Counted from the stretch's first letter, positions 1-11,469 are shown. The stretch is DNA of 64,000 nt from Syngnathus acus (GCF_901709675.1 NC_051095.1:22788456-22852455); one strand, 5' to 3'. Translations and numbers: made by a program. The notes: generated from the letters alone by a model not told the origin.

Positions 1-520
1 CTTTTATTTATTATTGGTTTGCTGTCAGACAGGGGCATCCTGCCTGACAGTAGCTCCTACAGTTTAGCGCTCACATTTAGCTGTTTACAAAGTCTAATAA
101 GCCCGTCCCTGAGGCAGGCATTGCAGCTGCAGAGGAGGAGATTGCATTTAGCTCTATTGTGAGCCTTGTGGTCCCGTCATCATATCTGACAGGCACTATG
201 ACAAGTCCTATCTGCCAGCCGGCTGATAAGTGCAGCTCAAGTTGTGCTCAGGTCTGCCTCAATCCAATCTTAGACTGCGGACTGAGTGAGTGGCATCATG
301 GCTATCCTGGCTCTACCGTCCAAGCAATTGATGCAAAGCAAATTAACCATAGTTATTGCACAATGCAGCAGATAGGTGTTCTACGGGCTTGACCTGTGCT
401 GGGCCTAAATCTGATCATTATAGCTTCCTCTACTAATGTTAATATGCATGTTGAATACAGATCTTTTTTAAATTCTCTCATTCCAATTCTTATTGTTCTT
501 TTAATAAATGTCATGTACAG
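1..520. other. Unassigned AT-rich sequence
   Basis: I see no coding exon, RNA gene or recognisable repeat here. The short open frames have no recognisable motif. Confidence 0.5.

Positions 521-552
<32 letters not shown>
521..552. repeat. (TTA)n microsatellite
   Basis: Uninterrupted run of the TTA unit, read directly. Confidence 0.95.
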
Positions 553-553
<1 letters not shown>

Positions 554-860
554 GAAAGTTGAAATCATCTAAATGCAAGCTTGGGGTCAGGACTGATGTC
601 GACGGGGTTGGAAGGGGCGTAACAACATGCCCTCGTGAAGATGAGAGGTTCGGTTAGAGTGTTCCCAAACGTTGCTCTGGTAATGCATCCCTGCGGCTTC
701 CACTGAGTATCGCCAATTTTACACCAGCTTTCTGTTTGCATTAAACGCACCCCTATAACTTTGTTTGGCTACCAGCGCTGGTGTTAGTACATTTAAATTG
801 CATAGAGGTGAGCAATTTCTCCGGGGATTACCTCATTTAAATACATGCAAATACCACCGA

Positions 861-1215
861 TGTCACGTCCGTGCCAGAGCACGCTCGGCCGGCAACTTCC
901 CCCAGCCACACCCCTTCATGTCTGTCACCTGCTCCCTCTTTTTATCTGATGTATTTAAACCCTGCCTGTGTGTTTCTCCCTGTCAGTGTCTACTGTTGCT
1001 TTCCGCCTAGTGTTCCTGTCCTGCACGTCCATTTCCCCCGGTCTTGTGTGGAGGCTCACGGTCAGAATCTGTTCCGTGTCCGAGTGGACTTCTGTTTCCT
1101 GTCTGCTGTCCGTGAGTCTCTGTGCCACTTGTGTCTTTGTTCGCCAACCTCCCTTCCCTTCAATAAACCCTGGTCCAAACTGCATTTGGTCGCCCTGCTC
1201 CACTCATTCATGACA
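861..1215 (+). mobile_element. Solo LTR, 355 bp
   Basis: The element starts TGTCACG and ends ATGACA. It has a TATA-like box (tatttaaa) at 952-959 and a polyadenylation signal AATAAA at 1162-1167, the order expected for U3, R and U5 of an LTR. An inverted copy of about the same length lies at 17293-17651. The flanking pentamers (ACCGA at 856-860, ATCGG at 1216-1220) match at only 3 of 5 positions, so the target duplication is decayed or absent. No gag or pol sequence adjoins it, so it is inferred to be a solo LTR left by recombination between two LTRs. Open frames inside it are incidental. Confidence 0.8.
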
Positions 1216-2934
1216 ATCGGTGCACCAGGACGCATTCTGCCTGGCATCGTAGTTTGTGAGCCCTTTTACTAGCTGTGCTTTGTGAATTATATATTATATA
1301 TGCTATGATGCGCAATCACCAAACACAGACTAGTCCACTTGTTTGTACCGCAATTGTCTCACAAACAAACAACACAGACAACATCAGGCTAACAAACATG
1401 ACTACGTTTGTGGCGGCCATGTTGGCAGTGGCAATTTTGCTAGCAAAGGCAATGCATGGACATACTTCGTAGCCATGTTGGCACAGGCGACAGGTCCATC
1501 AAAGACAAGCAATGAACACATGAACATTAACTTAACATCGCCTTTGGTGCACAGCTCAACAGGAGCTGTTCATATTCATGGCTGTTTAATGGAGTGCGCT
1601 CGAGATGTAGCAAGTATCTTTTAAACATTGAATATTTCGTACAGTGCACACTTGTTTCACGTTTAAGTTTTATAATGGTATCCAATCGTAATGTTGGTAA
1701 AAAAAAAAGTTCAGGGGCTAACAATGCCTATCATATGAGCGACCAGATGCACGGTGTTGTCCCACCTCCAAGCACCAGTGACATACGTTTGGATAACATT
1801 TTTCAACTGTTCAGTTATTTTGAATCTTCTATGAATCTTTTCATGGCACCCTCCAAGTCTTCGCTCGTGATTATATATAAGCAAACTATTGTGTTTGTTG
1901 ATCGCAGGGCTTTTCGCCTCGAGTTGTTACTTCAAACGCCAACAACACATAAGGTGCCAAATTGCCCAAAATACTTTAAAATGGTATGAAGAACTGGAAA
2001 TCATTTAGAAACAAGAAACAAAACGTATGATTCAGGCAGGCCTTGAGTCGCCGTAAGGGGATGTGGTCTGTGATATTTTCCTGGTGAAGGCGGCTCGTTG
2101 AGATGGTTTCACACAACACTATCTTCAGTAAGCAGCCACAGTCAAGGGGTGAACACAACAAATTTAACTTTGTTCTGAAAGGAGAACCAGAGGTTGTTGC
2201 TTATTTTTATCGCCGTTATGTGTGTGTGTGCGTGTGTGTGTGTGTGTATGACAAGTGCTTCATAAAGATTGATTGAATAAAATTGATGTGGGGAGACAAG
2301 AGGACCGATATATTGGTTGTATCTGTGTATGGTTTAACTGGCATTATTGTAAGCAGCATAGAGACGCAAAAAAAAAAAAAAAAAAAAGTCTGAATCAGGG
2401 CTTTCAGTAATCAGTGTCACATTGTCAGGAAGGTTGCCTTTGACTAATGAGAGGTGCTGACAGCCAGGCCACACAATCCCCTGGCTCTGCTGAGTAGGAG
2501 AGATCTGTTTCAGGGCCTTTGTCAGGTTCATTTTCTCTCCACTCTGGGCTCCTACACCCTCTGCTTGACATCGTTTCCTTCGTTTTTACTTGCTGTGTGT
2601 CAAGGAGAGCAATGGCCAGTGGTCAACCCCAAGGACATCTCCTGGCATTCTACATTGACAAACTGAAGATGAGGTATCATGTGTATTAAATTGCCTCAGA
2701 GAAGATGATAATGTTTCACTTGCCCCAGAGGAATGTAAATTGCAGATCCTGTCGGAATATTGCATAATAGGTAAAGTACAGATGCAGGGTCAGTAAAAAA
2801 AAAGTGAGACAAGTATTAAGCGCCCTCTTCAGTATGTTTTGAAGCATGGAGCATCTGTGGAGCTTCCCACATTGACAACCAGGCCAGATTTGGCGAAGGG
2901 ACACTTCTCAGAAGTCGTCTTCCTCCAGCGCTTA
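1216..2934. other. Unassigned sequence with simple repeats
   Basis: Holds a (TG)n tract at 2219-2248 and a run of 20 A at 2368-2387. A segment near 2247-2282 resembles the tail of an L2-type LINE (small unit ending aataaaattga), but it is too short to call. I see nothing else recognisable. Confidence 0.5.
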
Positions 2935-2941
2935 ATTTTAA

Positions 2942-3100
2942 GGGGGAAGTCAACCCAGCCCTCTGAGATGGTTGCAAACAGGTGGATTTGGCATCTTCAA
3001 TTCGTATTCCACAAACGAAATATTAATCAGAACACTGTGGTTGGACTAGTTGCGCTGCAGAGAACATATTACAAAGAAAATGTTGTGGTCGACTTCCCCT
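2942..3100. mobile_element. MITE with GGGGAAGTC termini and TTAA flanks
   Basis: The left end reads GGGGGAAGTCAACCC just after TTAA (2938-2941). The right end is the inverted form, GTCGACTTCCCCT, just before TTAA (3101-3104). TTAA flanks are typical of Kolobok and piggyBac target sites. A second copy of this terminus follows a TTAA at about 42.58 kb. The interior has no coding potential, so it is a non-autonomous element. Superfamily assignment is an inference. Confidence 0.6.
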
Positions 3101-3164
3101 TTAAGTCGACTATCACACTATTTTGGTTAACATAGCTCCACATGTTGGGTTAAATGTTGCCCAT

Positions 3165-3367
3165 TCCGCATCCATTGCAGCCTGGTCATCCCGGAAAGGG
3201 GATTCCACCCTGCCTTTTCTCAATGTTTCTAATTTTTTCCCATGATGTTTTTTTCTTTTTTTGCCCACCTAGGGGGTTAAAATAAGGGCATGTCGTTAAT
3301 ATGTGTCAACTGGCGCTTGTGAAGCCGTTTTGTGATTAGGGACTCTATAAATAAATTAGACTTGATA
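3165..3367 (+). mobile_element. L2-type LINE 3' UTR and tail (fragment)
   Basis: The text around 3174-3230 (gcagcctggtcatcccgg and following) and the closing segment (gtgaagccgttttgtgatt, then ataaataaattagacttga) resemble the 3' untranslated end of teleost L2/Maui-like LINEs. A related block, on the other strand, lies within 29798-29940. No coding part is retained. The match is from memory of the family. Confidence 0.5.
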
Positions 3368-3551
3368 TGGGCTGCAGGACAAATGTTTAACACTTTAAAC
3401 TGTAAACACACCATTCATGCAATACCATTCATAAAAAGAAATCAGTAACTTCAGCAGTGCAAATTAATTTTGATCTTAAACAAAGTGGTCTTATGCATAT
3501 AAAAACTCATGAACGCATATCTATGAGAAGATCTGATATGAGACGAGAATG

Positions 3552-4103
3552 TGTAAGGGACGAGGCAGGGCAGACAAGTGCAGTACGAACTTTTTATTCA
3601 GGGGTTGGGGAAGAGGAAAACCGGAGTGACTGGATCCCTGGTGAGCAGGAACAGCACAGGGATTGTGCACAGCAGGTCTTTGAGCGAGCTGGCGGTTAGC
3701 GGGCGTTTGTGCATCGCTGTGGACAAGGCAATTTCGTAGTCAGGCCGAATGATAAAACCTGTGAGGACAAGCAGAGGATCGGACAAACCAACAGGCAGGA
3801 CGTGAGGCAGAACCATGGTCGAGAACAGGCTGGAGGTCAGGGCAGGCGACGCTCAGGATTGGTTGGTCAGATAGGCAAGCAAGTAAGGTCGGCAACAGGA
3901 ATCGGACAACAACTCGAACAAAAGCAAGGAACAAGAGACGATCTGACAGAGAGTGACGGGGATTCGGGGTTTATATAGAAGGGTTAAGAAGCTGGAAGCC
4001 GTAGCTGCGGGAAATCAGCGCTGATCACTGCATGACAGGACAGGAGGGGCAGGAGCAGACTGACTGAACTGTCCGAGGTGCTGATTGCAGCGGTCATGTG
4101 ACA
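3552..4103 (-). mobile_element. Probable solo LTR (about 550 bp)
   Basis: On the minus strand it begins TGTCACATGACC, has a TATA-like box (complement of tttatata near 3970) and a polyadenylation signal (complement of ttttatt near 3590), and ends close to CCTTACA. This matches the architecture of the LTR at 10696-11248. I could not find a convincing 5-bp target duplication, so both limits are approximate. No internal retroviral sequence adjoins it. Confidence 0.5.
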
Positions 4104-4204
4104 CAGTGCTGCAGGTATTAAGAAATCATTCTTGTTGTTTTAGGTTGTTTTGCTTCACACATGTTCAATAAAAGTGTGTGAGTTGCTTAACCATATATGG
4201 ACAT

Positions 4205-4850
4205 TGTACCTGAAAGCTGGAGCCAATTCGAGCTGACTTTGGGTAAAGGGCATACCATGGGTATACCACCAGTCAATTCTAGGGGACACATCACACATAA
4301 ATAATCATTCAGACTCGCATTCATACAGAATGTGGAAGGAAGTCGGAGTACCCAGAGAATACCCACTAAAGCAGTGGTTCTTAACCTTGCTGGATGTACC
4401 GACCCCCACCAGTTTCATATGCGCAGTCACCGAATACCTCTTAAGTGAAAAATCAATTGTAATTTTTTTTCAAATTCAAGACATAGATGTTTTTTACTGG
4501 TGCACAAAACGAGCCGTGCATGAACGTCACCTTGTTCAAACAACAAAACTAATACAATGCATGTATGATTACATAACTGCAAATCAGTGTGCTGTTGCCT
4601 TTTAGAGACCGGTTCGGATAGGCGTCATCGCAAATTTGCACGATAAATCAGGAGACCTCCACGGCGGAGGCTCTGCCGAACCCCTTAGACCGACTCACCG
4701 AACCGCTAGGGTTCGATCGAACCCAGGTCAAGAACCACTGCCCTAAAGCATAGATGGAACATGCAAAGTCCATATAGGACTGCCGGTGATGCTATTCAAA
4801 CTCTGAACTGTGAGGCCTACATGCTATTCACTATTATGCTGCAGTAAAAT
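4205..4850 (-). mobile_element. Degraded GATGG-tail SINE, split by a hAT element
   Basis: Minus-strand SINE text is recognisable on both sides of 4372-4740: the tail-side half (gctggagccaattcgagctg, gagaatacccac) before it and the head-side half (catgcaaagtcc, gaactgtgaggc) after it. The many mismatches against the intact copies at 18381-18746 and 8107-8444 show that it is old. The hAT insertion therefore postdates the SINE. Confidence 0.65.
4372..4740. mobile_element. Non-autonomous hAT element, 369 bp
   Basis: Terminal inverted repeats CAGTGGTTCTTAACCTTGCT (left) and AGGTCAAGAACCACTG (right) are hAT-like. The flanks CACTAAAG (4364-4371) and CCCTAAAG (4741-4748) form an 8-bp target duplication with one mismatch, as expected for hAT. 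The interior has no long frame, so it is a MITE-like derivative. Confidence 0.8.
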
Positions 4851-6132
4851 TATCATTTTACCCAATTTGGTCCAGGGATGGCTGGCCATAGCATCTCTAA
4901 TAAACACATAATTTCTGCTTTATGATTGTTCATTCCTCTGATATTAATGCTACAAAGAACACTGTCCATGTATGTGTGCCTTGAAAAAAAAATGCTAATA
5001 TTTAAACCACCTTGACACCAATTTACCTCGATCAAAGTGTTCCACTCTTGAGCTTTTGGGAGTGTTACTGACACAAGTCTTCTGAGCCGGCTGTCTCCAG
5101 TCAGGCCTACCTTTGAGCTAATCAGGCTGTCTCTCCCCAGCATCCCCTGGGACAGCCCTGCCACCAACACACTTAATTGGTTCATTTGTTCAGTCATGTT
5201 TTGCCGAGCAGAGACAGAATGAGGGGATATGCTGCAGTGGACTCATTGTCTTCACGCCCATCTCTGAGGATAAAATAAAGTGACACATGAATGCTCCCCT
5301 AAATAGATAAAGAATGGAAGTTAGATAACGTGTTGAATAAAAAGACAAAAGGCAATGCATTCTTAGTGCACAATGAAGACTTGACGTCAATATAAAGTAT
5401 AGACATCAAATGAAAATCCATCTAAAAAAATACCAGCTTAACTCCTGTACATAAGCATTCTGAACATCAGAGGTTCTCTACCAATGGTTCTGTATGTGGC
5501 ACTCCACAGCGGAGCACCTGCGTGTTTTTAGGGAGATTTATTAATTTAGTAAGAAAGATGTACCTTCAATTATTCCCCCACCCCATTTTTGTCAATTGCG
5601 ATCAGTCCAGAGTATATGTTCTCGTCCAAGGTGAGCTGCCTGTGACTCTCAACAGGCAAAATGTCTTAAAATGAAGATCATGAATTCAGTGGTAAGACAA
5701 TACTGCCACGTTGTCTAAACCACAAGTCAAACTGTCTAATAATGAGCTAAAGCCTAATCCTTGTGTTTACTTGAAAAATAGCTCAAAACATTGATGGATG
5801 GATAACAAGAGGTGAGCTTGTTACTGAGAAAGTGTGTTCTATATGAGAATAACACACGCCGCAATGAAACGAGCCGCGGGCTAATAGAAGCCTTAAATAG
5901 CATGAGTTGCACTGCATTACTTGTATTTTTCCCCCAGTTGGTTCATTAATAAATGCTGATTGAATTAAATGATTTAAAAACTATCAATAATGTTTGCAGA
6001 CACAATCATGTTTATTCCTATCTAAATCCATCAGTAAGCACTTTTGCCATTTGAGGAGATATCTGTACACTATGTCAAGAAGGAATCACATTGCAACAAT
6101 CACTTACTAGGAAAAAGGTGAAATATTTGTGT

Positions 6133-6182
<50 letters not shown>

Positions 6183-7175
6183 TTTAAAAAGAAAATCCAT
6201 ACCAGAAGCGAAAACTACGGTTTAGTTCTCCAATAGTACTTTTTTTTTTTTTTACTGTAGTTGACACAAAGTTTTTCTGTTTTTATTTAATGATGGGTGC
6301 GGTGAGAAAAAAAATACTGCACTGTAAAAACTTAGAAAACAAATAACAAAAAACAAATTTTCTAAACTCACACAGTGCTAGGAATCAACAACTGATACTA
6401 TGCAAGTTTGTTTTTATACAGCACTTTTAATCAGTGTTACATAGATCACAAAACAACGAGTACAGATCAAAATCCAAACTATAAAAACATTTCATAAGAG
6501 GAAATAAAAACAGTTAGGACAATAAAAACACTGGAACAAGACAACTACTAGTACTGCGAGCAGCTATAAAGGGCCTTCGCAACCCTAGACACATTGGAGT
6601 TAGGGCATATAGGACATTAACTCTCTATAACATTATAAATGTTTTTGCCAGGCGTGATGTGTGTGTAAGTTAGCAGAAGTCTTTCCCACAAGTTTAGGCA
6701 CTCAAAAACAGCATCATTTTTCCTTACTAAAAGCGCATCCCCACGGAAATGGTGGGGGACAAAATAAAAAGCTTGCAATAGCTTAAAAGTCTTGACAAAA
6801 TAGCTGGAGTTTGAGGACGATTGGATAAACTCTCTGCGAGGAGTTGAATAAAATATGACCCTCAAGGTAAAACTAGCAGCAATGTGACAGCAGTTTCCAA
6901 GAAATCTTATGGTAAAATGTAAAATCGTCGATTTTCAGTCGTCCAACTCTTCAACCATCCATTTGCATTCGTCATGTCATGTTTCTGTTTTTGTGTGATA
7001 GGAGGTGTCATATCCAGCTTAGTCTGCATGTAATTGTAAGAAATACTATTGGATGATAACAGAACTCCCTGAGAACCATATTCACAACACACCTAGTATA
7101 TACAGTACATCTTAACCCTACATACTATGTCTGAGTTAATAATCTCCTTTAGCACTGATCCCAGTTTCGAGGCTT
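4851..7175. other. Unassigned AT-rich sequence with a (GT)n tract
   Basis: Contains a (GT)n microsatellite at 6129-6181 and a poly-T run near 6241. No coding region or RNA gene can be supported. The segment 6420-6610 has a retroelement-UTR feel, but I cannot place it. Confidence 0.45.
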
Positions 7176-7361
7176 TTATTTCAGCAACTGTTTTTTGTGC
7201 GCCCTTCTAAGGGCATTGGACTTGGCCAGAAGCTGAGCCATCTTGGAATCAGCCTTGCTCTCAACTTGTTCTGCAAAAGTATCTGCTTCCCTAACTTCCT
7301 TGACCAGAGACAGTTGACTTGACACAGAACAAATTCCACGGCAAAATATCCTAGTGGACAC
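7176..7361 (-). pseudogene. Unidentified ORF end with charged helical C-terminus
   Basis: A minus-strand frame of 61 codons ends in a lysine- and alanine-rich stretch (KEVREADTFAEQVESKADSK, then LLAKSNALRRAHKKQLLK) that could form a helix or coiled coil. Its TGA stop runs directly into an AATAAA polyadenylation signal. I recall similar C-termini in transposon-encoded proteins but cannot name the family. The upstream part of the frame is not recognisable. It could be the 3' end of a decayed transposon gene or of a processed pseudogene, or chance. Confidence 0.25.
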
Positions 7362-7484
7362 GCAATGGGGTTGGTAGTTTTCACCGCGCGTAGAAAAATG
7401 TAACTTAGGATTCCTTTCTACTATACCACTTTGTAACAGACTTTATTTTCTGTGGAAAATGCTTTGCGGATATGAAAGAAAATA

Positions 7485-8076
7485 GCATATTTTGCGCACC
7501 ATAAGGCGCATCTGGTTAAAAGGCAAAGACTCAATTGTGGGGGCTATTGTGTACTTAATCCACATACGTAGGCAGCACTGCATTACAGGGCGCATGATTG
7601 CCATTACTTACAGTAAACAAACAAAAACCAAAACTGGAGCAAAAGAGTGAATTCAGTTGTAGTTATTCTTCGGCAATATTGCCGGCTTTCCAGAAAACTT
7701 GAATTGTGCCTCATAAGCATGTCTCTTTGTCGATGCCATTTTAGAGGGTCCTAAAGCTGTTTGCATTGCACAAACCGATTATTATTTAATTTATCAATTG
7801 CGGTGGCTGTATTATCTATTATAGGTATTATTATCTACAAACTACTTACAGTCCTCTGATTGGTTTACCGCCCCGGCCTACGTATTGTACGTAATACGTA
7901 ATGACCTCTGATTGGTTCATTGGGTCTACATATTACATCTGCATATCACGTTCCCATAGTGGTCGCCACACAACAACATTCACAGTTTTTGGAACTCGGT
8001 CCAAACAAAAGGCCTACCTACGGTTTTTGAGAATATTAAAGCCTTTTAAGTGCCCCTTAAGGTGCGGAGAATGCGG
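7485..8076 (-). mobile_element. Pogo-like TA-flanked DNA element, internally deleted
   Basis: The ends are inverted (gcatattttgcgcaccataa; right end ...ggtgcggagaatgcgg) and each abuts a TA (7483-7484, 8077-8078). Starting at 7739 on the minus strand is the peptide MASTKRHAYEAQFKFSGKP, which resembles the N-terminus of CENP-B/pogo-type transposases. It then runs straight into what looks like C-terminal sequence, as if the catalytic part is missing. The copy at 57415-58146 has the same organisation, so the deletion was inherited from a shared ancestor. The Tc1/mariner-pogo assignment rests on the TA flanks and this short peptide. Confidence 0.6.
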
Positions 8077-8106
8077 TACATTTAAGACTACACTGGTTAC
8101 ATTTTT

Positions 8107-8444
8107 GGTGGCGCAGTGGCACACTTGGTTAGCACGTCCGTCTCACAGTTCAGAAGGTGTGGGTTCGATTCCACCTCCGGCCCTCCCTGTACCTGTGTGG
8201 GATTTTATTGGGCAGTCCGGTTTCCTCCCACATCCCAAAAACATGCATGGTAGGCCGATTGAGCACTCCAAATTGCCCCTAGATGTGAGTGCGAGTGCGG
8301 ATGGTTGTTCATCTCTGTGTGCCCTGCGATTGCCTGGCAACCGGTTCAGGGTGTCCCCCGCCTACTGCCCAATGACTGCTGGGATAGGCTCCAGTGCACC
8401 CATGACCCCCATGGGGACAAGCGGTAAAGAAAACGGATGCATGG
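8107..8444 (+). mobile_element. tRNA-derived SINE with GATGG-type tail, near full length
   Basis: The head carries RNA polymerase III promoter boxes: A-box-like TGGCGCAGTGG at 8109-8119 and a perfect B box GGTTCGATTCC at 8162-8172. The body follows the common teleost consensus (cctcccacatcccaaaaaca; gggataggctccag). The tail reads ggacaagcggtaaagaaaacggatgcatgg, a decayed version of the GATAAGCGG...GATGG end shared with the Rex3-type LINE at 26308-28697. It is not a functional tRNA gene, since it has no acceptor stem or anticodon arm. The long open frame across it is incidental. Confidence 0.9.
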
Positions 8445-8955
8445 TTAAAATTTAAGACCTAGGACAAAAATATGGGTGTTTTAAAGACCTCAGGCCTTAA
8501 ATTTCATTTTCCATTTTAGACTTTTTAAGACTAAAGTTTTGGTCACAGTGCGTATTCCAGCCCCAAGGTTGGTTTGTGAATGGTATGAGAAAGAAAAATA
8601 CATCTAATTTATGTAATTATAATATTATTTTCATTTCTAATCAATTTTCCAGCCTGTTTACACCCTCCCGCACCATAATACTGGTTTAGTAATAAGAATT
8701 TGGTTGGACAAGGGCTTGTCAACTAACCATCCAACGGACCAGCAAGCGTCAGCGCTACCCAATATGGCATTAAAAGACTAAAATATTAAAATACATAGGT
8801 GGAATTGCGATCCCATACAAATAACGGGCAGAGGCCATTTACTGATGCTAGTATATAACTTTGAACATAGCGCCTCGTGTCATTACGCTTACATGTGATC
8901 ACGTTTTCAGTGCATGCTGAGCCAAGTTATCGCTAATGGTCCAGAGCAGATGCTC
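8445..8955. other. Unassigned sequence
   Basis: Contains short runs of the aagacc/ttaagac type seen in dispersed teleost repeats (also near 37528-37563), but no definable element or gene. Confidence 0.4.
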
Positions 8956-9900
8956 TTAACCAATGGCGGGGCAGCTATTTTATGTTGAGGAAAGACATAC
9001 CAGTGTGCCACATGAGAGAAAATGTTTGTGATTTGGAATTATTTCAGCATCGAAAGCAAGTACAAGAGTTACATGCATGATTTGTGGTGAGAAATTGATA
9101 GAACTAAAACAGATAGGTTCAATACCTCAAACCTGATAAAACAATGAAATGTGAATGAATACTAAGAGTTTGTGGCGACCGCTGCATGCAAGAGAAAGTG
9201 GGACGAAACGCAGCATAAAATCTTGGTAAGTTCAGTCACTTGAGAAAAAGTACAAGAAGAGTGAAGCAGCAAGAACAATGTCTGAGGAAATTGCTAATAT
9301 GATTTTGCTCCGTAACCTGCCCTGTATTATTTGTTGACGACGTGGAATACCGGCTTTATATGACTCATGCAGTACCGAAATACAACATCCCAAGCCGCAT
9401 ATATATTACAGATATATATACCTGCAATCAAAAAGAAGGAATTGAAGCAAGGAAGCTTGAAAAGGTGCAAAATATAAGCCCAGCACAAGTAGCAAGAGCT
9501 GCTTGAAGGGGATGTATTGGGAAGTCCTGCATACGTATGATGCAGAACAAGATGAAGCAAGCAGCACAGAGACTCAGGTACAGAGAGAGACATCTGGCTG
9601 AGAAATCAATCCACCACATGGAGGGACCATTCGAGAACTCGGGAAATATTGAAAAATTGTTCCATTCTATGGGTACTATTGCTGCAAGGTTTCTCTGTGC
9701 TCCCTCTACTAGTGTAGAGAGATTGTCAGCACAACATCCAACAAGCTTTAAAGAAGTCTTTAAAGAAAAACCAATGATTACACTTCCAAGTGAGTATGTA
9801 GTTCTTTAGAATTACAAGAAAAAATGCTCATGCATTTTGATATTTCAAATGACATGATATCAGGACAACATCGGCCAATGCCGATACTGCACAAGCCGCG
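8956..9900 (+). pseudogene. Decayed hAT transposon with BED finger and dimerization domain
   Basis: Near 9020-9130 the translation, spread over shifting frames, gives VWNYFSIESKY, TRVTCMICGEKL and FNTSNLI. These are the pieces of an N-terminal BED zinc finger (C-x2-C followed by the conserved NTSNL segment). At 9671-9730 it reads GTIAARFLCAPSTSVERLSA, the signature of the hAT C-terminal dimerization domain. The catalytic middle is missing or unrecognisable, and several stops and frameshifts separate the parts. Text after the frame (catcggccaatgccgatac) resembles the terminal region of this hAT type. It is a fossil of a ZBED-like autonomous hAT element. Confidence 0.75.
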
Positions 9901-10695
9901 TATTGGAGTATGTATCGTGGGACAAAAAATGGTATTGGTACAAAACCTTTCAACAGCTATGTTCAACAGCTACTATGTTAAATAATTTTTTTCTCCATGT
10001 CACTCATGTACGACTGTTACGTTATGCTGTCAGTTTTAACAAATGTGACGAAGTTTCTATTTTTTTAATTGCAGAAAATCTTCAACACTCTCAACTTCTT
10101 TCAACAATTTTGCAAGCCAGCCATTGATCAGCCATTGATCGGTAAAATATCTTCCTACATAATCTCATCATGTTAATCCCTGCAAATTCTTTCCACAATT
10201 GCTCATGCCAATCTATATATTTTTAATTCAATATACTGCAAGTACAATTTGCTTGATTGATTCCAACTGCTGCAATGAACAATCTAAATCTAACCGTACG
10301 TATGGTAATAGTCAGGGCCACATCTCAATCATTGAAATCAGTGTTCAACTTCAAGAGTTCAAGAGCCTGCCAGATGAGTCTTAATTGAGATTACATCGAG
10401 ATCAACATGTCACGTAACTCTTTCATGTTTTCTTTTTTTAGTTTTTGTCTTATCTCGGCTAATCAGGTCAAGTAGGCTATAACATAAAACTCAAATACAG
10501 CTATATGAGGTCAAGAATTGAACAGGGTACCTATAGTTGTTTTTTTCCCCCAAGGAAGACATTCTTACGAGGAAACAAATGCAATAATTGTAGAAACTTT
10601 GCTTTTGCTTGTGTTATTTTGTCACCCAACTATTATCTTGTCACCCGTTTTGTTTTGTCCCGCTGTAAGGGATGGCCTGTGCCTTGCTCCTTTTG
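9901..10695. other. Unassigned AT-rich sequence
   Basis: No gene or definable repeat recognised. The immediate right edge supplies the TTTTG flank of the next LTR. Confidence 0.45.
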
Positions 10696-11248
10696 TGAAG
10701 CACTGAAAAAAGTTAGAGAGAAATTAAGAGTAAAGAAAATCCAACACAAGTGTTTGCCGGTATTTTTTGTATCAAGAACAGACAGAACGACGAAGTGCGA
10801 CACTCATTTATTGATCTCTTTATGGGAATCGGACACAAAATGTGACCGACGGGTGAGCCGAAGGGCGTATTTGGGGCTGGCAATTGGTTGGGGCTGGCGG
10901 CGTTCTATAGTGGTCGTAGATGGGCAATCGGTCGGGGCTGGCGGTGTTCAATCGTGGTCGTGGACCGGCAATCGGTCGAGGTAGGTGGCATTTGGACATG
11001 GTCGATCAGTTTGACGGAAGCGGTCGGCAACTTGGAAAAAGCACAGTATGACAAGCACAAAGCACGAGCAGCAAACGGGTGTCATACGAGAACAAACTGA
11101 CAGGGAATGGCTGGGATCACGGGGTTTAAGTGGGGGCTGAGAAACGAGCAGTAACAGGTGATTGACTAGATTGGGGGGGCGTGGCTGTGAATGATTGATG
11201 TCATGGAAAACCGGATGACTGGATGACAGGTGACGCAGGCACGTGACA
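10696..11248 (-). mobile_element. Solo LTR, 553 bp
   Basis: On the minus strand it starts TGTCACGTGCC and ends CAGTGCTTCA, so it has TG...CA termini. The flanks are identical pentamers, TTTTG at 10691-10695 and at 11249-11253, consistent with a 5-bp LTR retrotransposon duplication, although this pentamer is low in complexity. A polyadenylation signal AATAAA (minus strand) lies near 10807-10812, and a TATA-like cttaaa box lies about 300 bases upstream of it. The near-tandem GGTCGGGGCTGGCGG units near 10870-10980 look like U3 sub-repeats. No gag or pol adjoins it. Confidence 0.65.
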
Positions 11249-11469
11249 TTTTGCTCATCTGATTTCAGTCTTCTTCATTGCAAAAAGCTTGATACTTTAT
11301 ACCTGAGAAGAGTGAAATATGTTTATCACTTATTTTTTCATCTATAAATATTTTCACATTATTTCTAGTGCAAGTGTGCATAGAGAGCACCGTTTTTTGA
11401 ACAACTCCAGGATCATCTCAAAAATAGTCATTTGAACGGTTTCTGTTCGGGTTCCGGCCTAGCAATTAG
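11249..11469. other. Unassigned sequence between an LTR and a LINE relic
   Basis: No gene or named repeat seen. Confidence 0.4.

Noticed and set aside
871-1272. 133-codon plus-strand frame
   Set aside because: It lies within the solo LTR and has no retroviral or host motif; the mirrored copy at 17.3-17.6 kb gives similar incidental frames.
3547-4108. Target duplication for the LTR at 3552-4103
   Set aside because: GAATG on the left and CAGTG on the right differ; the limits remain approximate.
8109-8172. A and B boxes suggesting a tRNA gene
   Set aside because: No cloverleaf, anticodon arm or acceptor stem; the boxes belong to a SINE head. The same applies to 19925-20230 and 52088-52341.
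7901-8455. 184-codon plus-strand frame
   Set aside because: It runs across the end of a TA-flanked element and a complete SINE; the protein is translated SINE text.
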